From assembly GCA_945890645.1 (NCBI GenBank), contig CAMDCV010000001.1:124001-188000 (forward strand): a stretch of DNA of 64,000 nucleotides, read 5' to 3'. The notes under the pieces were generated by a model that was not told the origin of the DNA, ran no database searches, and was given only the letters and a program-made list of their open reading frames with translations. Positions within the stretch are counted from its first letter, which is position 1. Each line of letters starts with the position of its first letter. The DNA comes from Akkermansia muciniphila (GTDB lineage Bacteria > Verrucomicrobiota > Verrucomicrobiia > Verrucomicrobiales > Akkermansiaceae). The position numbers and the translations under genes are program-made. Shown here piece by piece: positions 23,870 through 32,131 of this stretch.

Positions 23870-24712
23870 TTATTTTTTCTCTTGAATCCCTTCGAGGGCA
23901 GTCATTCCGTCTTTGGCGGCGGTGGCGATTTTCGCGATAGACTCTTTCGAGATCGGCGCCTCCTGAGCCACAGCGGTCAGTTTGGAGATTTCGGTAAGAG
24001 CGGCAGAGGCTTTGGCGGCATCCTTGATACGACCTTCTGGCAGTTTGCCGACTCGCCCCGCGAGATGCTCGGCAAGATCACTCTGGCGCAATTGACGCGA
24101 CGCGTCTTCGTTGTACGAGGCGTTGATTTGATCTGCAATCAATCCGAAGCCATGCAACCAGCCGCTGGCGGAGATGATGGTGATCAAGTCTGTGTCACCG
24201 TCCTTGGCGAGATTGGTGAGCAGCTTGGTGCGGAAGGAGTCAGCCGCGGTGGAGGCATCGCCCCAGTTGCCGGCATCGACCATTTCACCGATTTTTTTAC
24301 CTTCGGCGAGAATCAGTTCATCGGCGCCGAGTTCCTTGCCGATGGCGAGCAATTGCTTACCGATGGCCCGAGTTTTTTCGGCATCTTTGGCGTGGAGGCA
24401 GATAAATCCATCAGCCAGTAGTTCTCCCAAGGAGTGGGCGAGGACAGCGTCCGATCCATCCATGGCAACATTGGGTGTGGAGCTGATTTTGCCCACAATC
24501 GCCTTTAGATCGATTTTATCGCTGGCAGCGAGTAGAAGTTCGCCCGGATTCGGGATTGTAAATTTTTCGCGTGCTGCGGTGAGATCACCGGCATCCAGAG
24601 GAGTTTGTGGTTTCGCGGTCGCCCCAGCGGCTGACTCTTGTGCTAGCGCGGGCATGCAAAGAAGCAGGCTGGTGGCGAGCGGTATCATCGTGTGTGAGAT
24701 GGATCGTTTCAT
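23870..24712 (-). CDS. exported helical protein of unknown function
   Basis: 280 residues from ATG 24712 (MKRSISHTMIPLATSLLLCMPALAQE, signal peptide); ATG 24724 is an equally possible start. The mature protein is Ala/Lys/Asp-rich and predicted all-helical (HSLGELLADGFICLHAKDAE, IGKQLLAIGKELGADELIL, SALTEISKLTAVAQEA). A GDASTAADSFRTKLL segment precedes a small hydrophobic helix. No family is recognised. It lies 32 bp upstream of the PPC-like gene on the same strand, so the two probably form an envelope operon driven from the 24.71-24.89 kb divergent region. Confidence 0.65.
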   Translation of the reverse strand: MKRSISHTMIPLATSLLLCMPALAQESAAGATAKPQTPLDAGDLTAAREKFTIPNPGELLLAASDKIDLKAIVGKISSTPNVAMDGSDAVLAHSLGELLADGFICLHAKDAEKTRAIGKQLLAIGKELGADELILAEGKKIGEMVDAGNWGDASTAADSFRTKLLTNLAKDGDTDLITIISASGWLHGFGLIADQINASYNEDASRQLRQSDLAEHLAGRVGKLPEGRIKDAAKASAALTEISKLTAVAQEAPISKESIAKIATAAKDGMTALEGIQEKK

Positions 24713-24735
24713 AATTTCTTTCATAGTGTCGTGTA

Positions 24736-24757
24736 ACTAACGGTTATTTCCGTTAGT
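24736..24757. promoter_or_regulatory. inverted repeat in divergent promoter region
   Basis: ACTAACGG (24736-24743), TTATTT, CCGTTAGT (24750-24757): perfect 8-bp arms, centred about 35 bp upstream of the leftward exported gene. It is a possible operator; no regulator is identified. Confidence 0.4.
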
Positions 24758-24774
24758 GATCAGGTATCAAAAGT

Positions 24775-24818
24775 GGCCCGCAAGAGCAATGAGAAACGGG
24801 CCTGATTTTTCTCATTGC
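24775..24818 (+). promoter_or_regulatory. candidate H-type pseudoknot / overlapping inverted repeats
   Basis: Two interleaved perfect stems. S1: GGCCCG 24775-24780 with CGGGCC 24797-24802. S2: GCAATGAGAAA 24786-24796 with TTTCTCATTGC 24808-24818. The order is A-B-A'-B' with no nucleotide between B and A' and 5-nt crossing loops on each side, which is the geometry of a coaxial H-type pseudoknot. It lies 70 nt before the MBL-fold gene start and could be its leader RNA. As DNA the same arms could be nested operators. Function is inferred only from geometry. Confidence 0.45.
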
Positions 24819-24888
24819 AGGAACATTCACGAATATGGGTATTTGGTTTTGCGCTGCGGAAACAATTGTGGCAGTTTTCTTTTCGCCG

Positions 24889-25695
24889 ATGGAATCGAAC
24901 GACAGTTACCAGCACCGCGAAGCGCGACTGACCTTTCTCGGCACTGGCACGTCCACGGGTGTGCCTGTCATTGGTTGCTCTTGCAAGGTATGTGTCTCTC
25001 GTGATCCGCGCAATCAACGATTGCGTTCTTCGATTCTTTTGGAAACAGCGACAACGACCTTATTGGTCGATGCCGGGCCTGACCTGCGGCAACAGTCGCT
25101 TCGAGCGGATTTGAAAAAAGTGGATGCGGTCCTCTACACCCATGGCCACATGGATCACGTGGTGGGCTTTGATGAACTGCGGGCGTTTTGTTGGAACCGT
25201 GATAGTCCTTTACCGATGTATGCCAATGCCGATTGCATGGAGATTTTGCGCGCTATGTTTTCATGGGCATTTGCCGCCACAAATATCTATCGCGGCTACA
25301 TCAAGCCTGGTCCGATCGTCTTCGAAGGAGAGTTCCGCATCGATGATTGGCAAATCACGCCTTTGCCGGTGATGCATGGTGCGGTCGATACCAATGGCTT
25401 TCTCTTTTCCCGCGAGGGAACGGTAAGTGTTGCCTACATTCCGGATGCGAAGTACGTGCCCGAGGAAAGCATGGCGCTGATACAGGGTGTGGACATTTTG
25501 ATTCTTGATGCCCTGCACTATCGCTCGCATCCCACGCATCTCAATGTGGAAGAGGCCTTGGCAGTCATCGAAAAGGCACAGCCACGGCAGGCATTTCTCA
25601 CGCACTGTTCCCATGAGATCGACCACGAATCGTTAGAAAAACAATTACCTGTCTCGGTGCGCGTGGCCTATGACAACCTGATACTTTCCTTATGA
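24889..25695 (+). CDS. MBL-fold metal-dependent hydrolase, PhnP-like
   Basis: 268 residues of metallo-beta-lactamase fold. It has the PhnP-type start LTFLGTGTSTGVPVIGC followed by the structural zinc-binding CSCKVC and RLRSSILLE. The catalytic metal motif is THGHMDHVVG, with later ligands in VMHGAV, YIPDAKY and FLTHCSHEIDH. Relatives hydrolyse cyclic phosphates such as phosphoribosyl 1,2-cyclic phosphate, or act as nucleases; no phn genes are near, so the substrate is open. ATG 24889 is chosen over 24835 because similarity begins just after it. It overlaps the next gene by 4 bp (ATGA 25692-25695). Confidence 0.88.
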   Translation: MESNDSYQHREARLTFLGTGTSTGVPVIGCSCKVCVSRDPRNQRLRSSILLETATTTLLVDAGPDLRQQSLRADLKKVDAVLYTHGHMDHVVGFDELRAFCWNRDSPLPMYANADCMEILRAMFSWAFAATNIYRGYIKPGPIVFEGEFRIDDWQITPLPVMHGAVDTNGFLFSREGTVSVAYIPDAKYVPEESMALIQGVDILILDALHYRSHPTHLNVEEALAVIEKAQPRQAFLTHCSHEIDHESLEKQLPVSVRVAYDNLILSL

Positions 25696-27260
25696 AATTC
25701 TATACTTTGCTTTTCTTGTTATGTCTGATCATGCGCATGACGGCTGCCCCTGCGCCATTGCTTCCAGAGCGTGTGGCTGTGATTTACAACAGTTCCGTTC
25801 CTGAATCACTGGCGCTCGCAAAAGCCTATCAGCAGGCGCGAGGGATTCCTTCCGGCCATCTCATTGGCCTTGATTTGCCTGACCGCGAGGAAATCAAGCG
25901 TGCGGAGTATGAGGAAAAAATTCGATTGCCTCTGCGTCAGGAGTTCGATGCGCGAAAGTGGTGGAAGATCGGTCGTGGTGACGATACGACGAACATTGCC
26001 ACCGAATGCAAAATCCAAGTGTTGGTGTGCATGCGGGGAGTGCCATTAAAGGTCGCACGAGTCGTTCAGGCCGCAGATCCGAAAGCGAAGCCTGAAGCTG
26101 CGCCCAATCCTATGCTCATTGCGAATGAAGCATCGGTCGATTCCGAATTGGCAACGCTGAGTTGGACCGGGCAACCCCTCAATGGTCCGCTGAAAAATAC
26201 CTATTTCCAAGCGACCAAGGGATTTAGTGAATCGAGCATGCCGTATTTATTGTTGGTCGGTCGCATCGACGGTCCGTCGTTTGCGATATGCCAACGCATG
26301 ATCACGGATGCCATTGCGGCGGAAAAAACGGGTTTATGGGGGCGGGCGTATATGGACCTCGCGCAGTTTTATCCAGAAGGAGAAGCGTGGATTCGCTCCT
26401 GCGCTTCCCAATGCGCGGATGTGGGGATGCCGGTGGTAGTCAATCCTTGGAAAGAAGTTTTCCCGAAGAACTACCCGATGACAGATGCTGCAGTATACTA
26501 TGGTTGGTATGAAGGAAATGTGTGCGGACCCTTCGTGAAGCCAGGCTTTCAATTCCGTCGTGGTGCTGTCGCGGTTCACTTGCATAGCTTCAGCGCATCG
26601 ACTGTGCGCAGCGACAAAATCAATTGGTGCGGTCCCTTGCTTGCCAGTGGCGCGGCGGTTACTTTGGGAAATGTGTATGAACCGTATTTGGGTATGACCC
26701 ATCATTTTGATGAACTGCAAAAGCGTCTGCTAGAGGGATACACTTGGATCGAGGCGGCTTATGGATCAATCCCTGTGGTTTCGTGGCAAGGAGTGGTGCT
26801 GGGCGATCCATTGTATCGACCCTTTTTGAATCTCGATGGAGCCGGTGAAAAAGAAGATTCATCACGATCTTACCGTGCGTTACGAGTGGCGAAATTATTG
26901 CACGCGGATCAGGATAGTAAATTTCTCAGCGAGATCGAACGCATTGGCCGTGAAAAAAGTAATCCGATTTTCTTAGAAGCGTTAGGCTTGATTCATTTGC
27001 AACGCCGGCAAGAAGCACAAGCATTGCGATTCATTCTCGAGGCCAAACCATTTTATACCAATGCAGCGGATCGGCTGCGCTGTGATCTTCATGTGATTGG
27101 CTGTGATCGCGATGCGGGGCGCTTGCCGATGGCAGTAAAAAACCTACGCACGGCTGAATTAGCCTATGCGGAGTTGCCTGAGATCGAAGCGGTGCGCTCT
27201 TGGCTAGCGATTCTTGACCCGCCGCCGCCGCCACAAGTCCAGCCAGGGCCGAAAAAGTGA
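25692..27260 (+). CDS. TIGR03790 family exported protein
   Basis: 522 residues with a signal peptide (MKFYTLLFLLCLIMRMTAAPAP). The body starts LPERVAVIYNSSVPESLALAKAYQQ, then RGIPSGHLIGLDLP and IQVLVCMRGVPLKVA, the usual course of TIGR03790 proteins, which occur in PVC and Acidobacteria and have no known function. VYYGWYEGNVCGPF and AVAVHLHSFSASTVR lead into a gingipain/caspase-like core pattern (His and a following small-residue strand GPLLASGAAVTLGNVYEP). The last 150 residues look like helical repeats, ending in a proline tail (PPPPPQVQP). It is coupled to the MBL hydrolase by a 4-bp overlap. Confidence 0.8.
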   Translation: MKFYTLLFLLCLIMRMTAAPAPLLPERVAVIYNSSVPESLALAKAYQQARGIPSGHLIGLDLPDREEIKRAEYEEKIRLPLRQEFDARKWWKIGRGDDTTNIATECKIQVLVCMRGVPLKVARVVQAADPKAKPEAAPNPMLIANEASVDSELATLSWTGQPLNGPLKNTYFQATKGFSESSMPYLLLVGRIDGPSFAICQRMITDAIAAEKTGLWGRAYMDLAQFYPEGEAWIRSCASQCADVGMPVVVNPWKEVFPKNYPMTDAAVYYGWYEGNVCGPFVKPGFQFRRGAVAVHLHSFSASTVRSDKINWCGPLLASGAAVTLGNVYEPYLGMTHHFDELQKRLLEGYTWIEAAYGSIPVVSWQGVVLGDPLYRPFLNLDGAGEKEDSSRSYRALRVAKLLHADQDSKFLSEIERIGREKSNPIFLEALGLIHLQRRQEAQALRFILEAKPFYTNAADRLRCDLHVIGCDRDAGRLPMAVKNLRTAELAYAELPEIEAVRSWLAILDPPPPPQVQPGPKK

Positions 27261-27307
27261 GAAAAGGCAGTGACTGATCTCCCGTCGGTCTGGCGCTACA
27301 TTTGTCT

Positions 27308-27427
27308 ATGAGGTTCATCGTGGTGTTTGTAATATTTTTACTGGTAACGTCAGGGGAGAAGGTTGTTTGCGTTAGAACAAAACCATGTCCTCCCACCGGA
27401 CGACAGGAGAGCCCACCCCGTCTATGA
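27308..27427 (+). CDS. possible short secreted or membrane peptide
   Basis: A 39-codon frame, ATG 27308 to TGA 27427. It starts MRFIVVFVIFLLVTSG (a signal-like or single-span hydrophobic segment), followed by a basic, proline-rich tail with two cysteines. It lies alone in the 230-bp gap between the TIGR03790 gene and the FGGY kinase. No Shine-Dalgarno and no known family. It may be chance; it is noted because the hydrophobic start is well formed. Confidence 0.25.
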   Translation: MRFIVVFVIFLLVTSGEKVVCVRTKPCPPTGRQESPPRL

Positions 27428-27490
27428 AAAAGTCAGATAAGTTGAATCGAATGTTGTCGCATGGGATTTGTACCGCTAGGGTCGCCGCGT

Positions 27491-29035
27491 ATGCATTTGG
27501 GAATTGATAGTTCGACGCAATCGCTGAGCGGTTTGGTAATAGATGTGGCTTCAAAAAAAATTCTCGCCGAAGTGTCGGTGAATTTTGGAGAAGACCTGCC
27601 ACAATTTCATTCGCCTAACGGATTTCTACCCGGAGGTGAAGCTGGTGAAGTGCATGCGGATCCATGTCTTTGGTTAGAGGCGCTCGATATGATGCTGCAG
27701 CAGATGTCGAGTCAGGTGGATCTGTCGCAAATCACATCCATTGGCGGCAGTGGCCAGCAGCATGGTTCGGTTTATGTCGATGGAAGTTTTGTCGAGCGTT
27801 TGGGAGCTTTGGATCCGCACAGTGATTTGGTGACGATGCTTAAGCCCTCGTTCACTCGTGTGACCTCGCCGATTTGGATGGATACTTCTACAGCTGCTCA
27901 ATGTCGTGAAATCGCAGCGGCAGTGGGGGGGGATGCAGAAGTTTGCCGTCGCACGGGTTCGAATGCGATTGAACGCTTCACCGGTCCGCAGATCCGGAAG
28001 TTTTGGCAGCAAGAACCGGCGGCTTACGAGCGCACGTCGCGCATACACTTAGTGAGTTCCTTTTTGTGCTCAGTGTTATCCGGTTGTCATGCACCGATTG
28101 ATTTTGGCGATGGTGCCGGCATGAACTTAATGAACTTAGCGGATCGCGAGTGGGATAGGGAAATGCTTGCGGCCACGGCTCCAAGTTTGGCTGTCAAATT
28201 ACCCGCGTTGTCAGCCGCGGCTACCCCCGTTTCCATGATCGCCGAATATTATGTGGTGAAATATGGTTTTTCTCCGAGTTGCCAAGTCGGTGTGTTCACC
28301 GGGGATAATCCTGCATCGTTGGTAGGTATGGGCGCGACTACTCCCGGGCAAGTGGTGATTTCGTTAGGCACGAGTGATACGTTTTTTGCGGGTATGAATG
28401 CGCCGCACACCGACCCGCGGGGGTTTGGTCATGTTTTTGGCAATCCGGCTGGTGGCTACATGTGCTTGGTCTGTTTCCGTAATGGCTCTCTGGCTCGTGA
28501 GTCGCTGCGTGATCAGTATCAACTGGATTGGTCAGCCTTTGAACGCAGTGGTCTGTCGCAAACTTCACCGATGCACGATGGCAATGTCATGCTGCCATTT
28601 TTCGGTCCTGAAATCACGCCGCGAAAAGATTTTTCCCAACCGGTGAGAAGTGGCACGGAGTCCTTTAAGTGTGGAAATAATCCTGCCGAGCAGGTGCGAG
28701 CCTTGTTGGAAGGCCAGTGCCTCAATATAAAACATCACACGGACTGGATCGGCATTCCCATCGATCGCATCCTGTTGACGGGCGGAGCCTCGCGCAATGA
28801 CGGCATTGCTCAAGTTGTGGCAGATGTTTTTTCGGCTCCGGTCGAGCGCTTGTTGATCGCAAATTCCGCAGCGCTGGGTGCCGCGATCTTGGCCTCGGTC
28901 ACCGATGGTCACTCGATGACGGAAGTGCAAGAACTATTTTGCCAGCCGGCACCGGATTCTCGTATCGAACCTACACCCGGCCTAACCTACGAGCTGGCAA
29001 TGGAAAAATACGTATCACTTTTGGCCTCGGTGTAA
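27491..29035 (+). CDS. xylB: FGGY-family carbohydrate kinase, xylulokinase-like
   Basis: 514 residues from ATG 27491 (MHLGIDSSTQSLSGLVID, phosphate-1 motif). GGSGQQHGSVYVD replaces the usual GQMHG loop. PIWMDTSTAAQC, the FTGPQIRKFW segment, FGDGAGMNLMNL with the catalytic-base Asp, GTSDTFF (phosphate-2) and RILLTGGASRNDGIAQVVADVF (in parts; adenosine motif) are all present. Predicted reaction: ATP-dependent phosphorylation of D-xylulose or a similar ketose. No xylose isomerase is adjacent, so substrate specificity is inferred from motif similarity only. Confidence 0.85.
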   Translation: MHLGIDSSTQSLSGLVIDVASKKILAEVSVNFGEDLPQFHSPNGFLPGGEAGEVHADPCLWLEALDMMLQQMSSQVDLSQITSIGGSGQQHGSVYVDGSFVERLGALDPHSDLVTMLKPSFTRVTSPIWMDTSTAAQCREIAAAVGGDAEVCRRTGSNAIERFTGPQIRKFWQQEPAAYERTSRIHLVSSFLCSVLSGCHAPIDFGDGAGMNLMNLADREWDREMLAATAPSLAVKLPALSAAATPVSMIAEYYVVKYGFSPSCQVGVFTGDNPASLVGMGATTPGQVVISLGTSDTFFAGMNAPHTDPRGFGHVFGNPAGGYMCLVCFRNGSLARESLRDQYQLDWSAFERSGLSQTSPMHDGNVMLPFFGPEITPRKDFSQPVRSGTESFKCGNNPAEQVRALLEGQCLNIKHHTDWIGIPIDRILLTGGASRNDGIAQVVADVFSAPVERLLIANSAALGAAILASVTDGHSMTEVQELFCQPAPDSRIEPTPGLTYELAMEKYVSLLASV

Positions 29036-29138
29036 ATTTCGGTATTTTCGGAGAAGGATAGGCGATCGACGAAATTCGGTCGTGACAGTCGACATTGTGT
29101 TTGTTATCAAACGCTTGCCACTTTCGAGCCTATTGATC

Positions 29139-29999
29139 ATGAAACACCGTACCCTCCTCTCTACATTCGCCCTTGTTTTCCTGTCTATGGGCAGTTGTTC
29201 GCCTGATAAATCTCCGCCGTTAGAGGGTGCCAGTGGTGCTGTCAAAACGACAGCTAATACGGAATATCGCACACCCACTCCGACCGGTCCAGTGCCGCGC
29301 AATCCAGACATCGCGGCGAGTTCCAATTTCAGCAAAGCGAACGGTGTGACTTTCAGTCGTGTCGCCGCTCCCGGCCCCTATGTAGCACTTACCTTTGACG
29401 ATGGTCCTCACGCGACCAACACGCCTCGGCTTCTCGACATTTTGCGCGCGCGCAATGTCAAAGCAACGTTCTATGTGATCGGTCGTTCGGTGGATGCCTA
29501 TCCCGGAATCCTCCGTCGCACAGTGGCAGAAGGTCATGAGATCGGTAACCACACGTATACCCATCCCAATCTATCGAAATTGAGCAGCGCTCAAGTTCAC
29601 ACGGAAATCCGCAAGTGTGATGATGCCATCATGCGCGCAGCGGGCATTCGTCCCAAGACTTTGCGTCCGCCCTACGGTGCTCTGTTGCAAAATCAACGAC
29701 AGATGGTGCATTCGACTTACGGCTATCCGACGATCATGTGGTCGGTCGATCCCCTTGATTGGAAACGTCCCGGTGCCAGTGTAGTGACATCGCGTATCGT
29801 CAGCGGAACGAACAATGGTGCGATCATTCTCGTGCACGACCTGCATGCTTCGTCGGTGGATGCGATGCCAGCAACCATCGACACGCTGTTGCGCAAAGGT
29901 TATCGTTTTGTGACCGTATCGCAGTTGCTCGCCATGGGCAATTCAGGACAAGCCTCAGCTGCTCCGGCACCGAGTGCCTTGGTTCGCGCCGAGCCGTAA
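29139..29999 (+). CDS. polysaccharide deacetylase (NodB domain) lipoprotein
   Basis: 286 residues. Lipoprotein signal MKHRTLLSTFALVFLSMGSC with a lipobox-like LSMGSC, so probably anchored in the envelope. The CE4 motifs are complete: TFDDGPHATNTPRLLD (motif 1, catalytic base and metal Asp), HEIGNHTYTHPNLSK (metal His pair), LRPPYGAL (motif 3), DPLDWKRPG (motif 4) and IILVHDLH (motif 5). The substrate is likely peptidoglycan or another N-acetylated glycan. ATG 29139 is chosen because it opens the lipoprotein signal. It is followed by a dynamin-like gene after 31 bp. Confidence 0.9.
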   Translation: MKHRTLLSTFALVFLSMGSCSPDKSPPLEGASGAVKTTANTEYRTPTPTGPVPRNPDIAASSNFSKANGVTFSRVAAPGPYVALTFDDGPHATNTPRLLDILRARNVKATFYVIGRSVDAYPGILRRTVAEGHEIGNHTYTHPNLSKLSSAQVHTEIRKCDDAIMRAAGIRPKTLRPPYGALLQNQRQMVHSTYGYPTIMWSVDPLDWKRPGASVVTSRIVSGTNNGAIILVHDLHASSVDAMPATIDTLLRKGYRFVTVSQLLAMGNSGQASAAPAPSALVRAEP

Positions 30000-30030
30000 T
30001 GGCAGCATCGCGAGTTGCCGATCCGAGTGT

Positions 30031-31749
30031 ATGCTGGCGGAAAGATATGCTGCGACGCGTGGGAAGTTGCTACATAGCTTTGATGCCGTAGCAGCCATAG
30101 CTGCGGAAGTAGGCGTAGCCATTTCGCCACAGTGGAATATCAATGCACTGCGCGAAACGTTGGATCGACCTTTTTTATTCACGGTCTGTGGCGAAATCAA
30201 TGCCGGCAAATCCTCGTTGATCAATGCGATCATGGGCCAATATTTGTGCCGTGTGAATGCATTGCCAGAGACGGATCGTCCTACTTTACACGGGTGGGGT
30301 GAGCAACGTCGGGAAACAGATCATGGCGGGAAATGGAGGGAGTTTTCTTGGCCTTATGCCTCGTTGCGGCCGGTGCATTGGTTGGACTTGCCGGGGGTGG
30401 ATGCCGTGGGGAAAACTGCCTCGCAAGACTGGCTGCCTTGGTTGGAAGCGAGTGATGCATTGTTAGTGGTGTTTCCTTTTCGGAATCCCTGGGGCGCACC
30501 GACATGGGATTTTCTCGCGCGTTTGCCAGAGGCGGTGCTGGCTTCCACAGCTTTTGTCTTACAACAATGCGATGAGGGGCAGGCGACAGATATTCCTGTC
30601 ATGCTGGGTCATTTGCGCGAATTATCGCAGAAACGATTGGGCCGAGTGCCAACGGTGTTCGCCGTATCAGCGCGACAAGGATTTGAAGCCAAAACGCAAG
30701 CGCGCTCAGCAGAGTTGCTATCGAGTTGCGGCTTACCTTCACTAGAAAACTGGTTAGAAAATCGCATTCATTACTGTCCAGAACGTCGGCAGGCTCTAGA
30801 GTCTCTTCGTCGTGCTGCGCTGGGTATTTTGTATGAAATTGAAGAAGAGCTCGATCAAACCAGCCGCAAAGTACAATCCGATGTGCGCTTTCTGGATGGC
30901 ATCGAGCGGGAAATTTCCGTGCTTCAGCAGTCCACCCTGCAACAGCAAATGCAAGGTCTGGGCGCCATCGGTGAGGTCTTTTCGCAACAGTCGCACGGTA
31001 TGGCGCGCCTGTTGCAGGGAAAACTTGGCGTCGTGCGCAGTATCGTGCGGTTAATGCGAGGTGATGATACCGCTCAACGTCTTGAATTGCTTCTACAGGA
31101 ACGATTGACGCCCGCAGTCAAGGCGGCTGCGGCTCGCGACATGGTGGAACTCATCGGCACATGTGCGACACATTGGCAATCGGTGACAACTCGCGTGGAA
31201 GCACAGATAGGCGCCATGCCGGCGAAGTGGCCAGAAATTGAGGCACGCTTGCAAGAATCGCGCGAGCATTTTGTCGAACGCATGGGACGTACGGCCTTGT
31301 CGAACGTGGGTCAATTGCGCGTGCGCGGAGTACTGGATGCGATCCTGCGCGAGCGCAATGCGAGTTTATCGGTGTGGATCGGACTGTGCAGTGTGATGTT
31401 GATCATCGCGGGGGTGACAGGAGCTTTGTGGATTCCCTGGGTGCCGCAGGTTGCCTCGGCAGTTGCCTTTGTGTTGTTTGTATTTTTGACAGTGTTTTGC
31501 ATACGCAGTGCGAAGGAAATTGTATCGGACTATCGCAATCGACTATTGCTCAGTGCCGATGTCTTTTTTACTGCTCTGCGCGGTGATTATGAAGAGGGGC
31601 TGCGGATGTTTTTCCGGCAATACGCGCAGGGCTTGGAAAGCGTGAGAAAAACCCTCGTGCAGCGGGGGGCGACGGTGCAGCCGCTTTTGCAGCGCTGGAA
31701 TGAACTGTTTTTGGAAATCAAAGCGGTTGAGCAGGAAATGGCGGAATGA
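30031..31749 (+). CDS. dynamin-family membrane GTPase
   Basis: 572 residues. GTPase domain with P-loop GEINAGKSSLIN (about 46-57), switch region ending in WLDLPGVDAVGK, and a G4-like position FVLQQCDE. A long helical middle (about 265-450, EIEEELDQTSRKVQSDVRFL, EREISVLQQSTLQQQ) resembles the dynamin stalk. Two adjacent transmembrane helices (about 463-500, WIGLCSVMLIIAGVTGALWI and VASAVAFVLFVFLTVF) are followed by a soluble C-terminus. Bacterial dynamin-like proteins remodel membranes and some protect against phage or membrane stress. Start at ATG 30031; an in-frame start at 29974 would overlap the deacetylase gene. Confidence 0.85.
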   Translation: MLAERYAATRGKLLHSFDAVAAIAAEVGVAISPQWNINALRETLDRPFLFTVCGEINAGKSSLINAIMGQYLCRVNALPETDRPTLHGWGEQRRETDHGGKWREFSWPYASLRPVHWLDLPGVDAVGKTASQDWLPWLEASDALLVVFPFRNPWGAPTWDFLARLPEAVLASTAFVLQQCDEGQATDIPVMLGHLRELSQKRLGRVPTVFAVSARQGFEAKTQARSAELLSSCGLPSLENWLENRIHYCPERRQALESLRRAALGILYEIEEELDQTSRKVQSDVRFLDGIEREISVLQQSTLQQQMQGLGAIGEVFSQQSHGMARLLQGKLGVVRSIVRLMRGDDTAQRLELLLQERLTPAVKAAAARDMVELIGTCATHWQSVTTRVEAQIGAMPAKWPEIEARLQESREHFVERMGRTALSNVGQLRVRGVLDAILRERNASLSVWIGLCSVMLIIAGVTGALWIPWVPQVASAVAFVLFVFLTVFCIRSAKEIVSDYRNRLLLSADVFFTALRGDYEEGLRMFFRQYAQGLESVRKTLVQRGATVQPLLQRWNELFLEIKAVEQEMAE

Positions 31750-31796
31750 AATAGCGCTCGACATTTTTTTTTAATACGCTAACTCCATGTCACTTC

Positions 31797-32054
31797 ATGA
31801 GTTCTGAAGACAATAAGTCAGCTTCCTCCTCATCGCGCTTCCAGAGAGGCGTGCCTCATTATCATCGCACCAATCGCGCCGATGAGGACGGTTGGGACGA
31901 ATGGACTGGCGATCGACTGAAAAGCACGGGACGACAAAAACGCGAGCGGATTATCCATGCGATCGGTGCCGTCATTATTGGTTGTATTGTGCTTGTAGGC
32001 GTTCTCACGCTGGTATTCTTCGTGTGGCGTAAGATACTGCCTCTGATCGAATAG
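31797..32054 (+). CDS. small single-span membrane protein
   Basis: 85 residues: a hydrophilic, Ser/Arg/Asp-rich N-terminus (about 1-50), then one hydrophobic helix (IIHAIGAVIIGCIVLVGVLTL, about 51-75, split here) and a short WRKILPLIE tail. No family recognised. It lies 47 bp after the dynamin-like gene and could share its transcript. It may be an accessory of the membrane GTPase, but this rests on position alone. Confidence 0.6.
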   Translation: MSSEDNKSASSSSRFQRGVPHYHRTNRADEDGWDEWTGDRLKSTGRQKRERIIHAIGAVIIGCIVLVGVLTLVFFVWRKILPLIE

Positions 32055-32067
32055 TCGTACTCATGCA

Positions 32068-32101
32068 TTGACGAGAAAGCATTTTTCCCCTAGCTTTCGC
32101 G
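32068..32101 (+). promoter_or_regulatory. candidate leuCD promoter with overlapping inverted repeat
   Basis: TTGACG (32068-32073), 17 bp, TAGCTT (32091-32096) forms a plausible sigma-70-like promoter ending about 35 bp before leuC. CGAGAAAGC (32072-32080) and GCTTTCGCG (32093-32101) are near-perfect inverted repeats covering the same interval. They may be an operator or part of the leader. Confidence 0.4.
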
Positions 32102-32131
32102 CCCCGCTCACAACCAAGCGGATTCACACAC

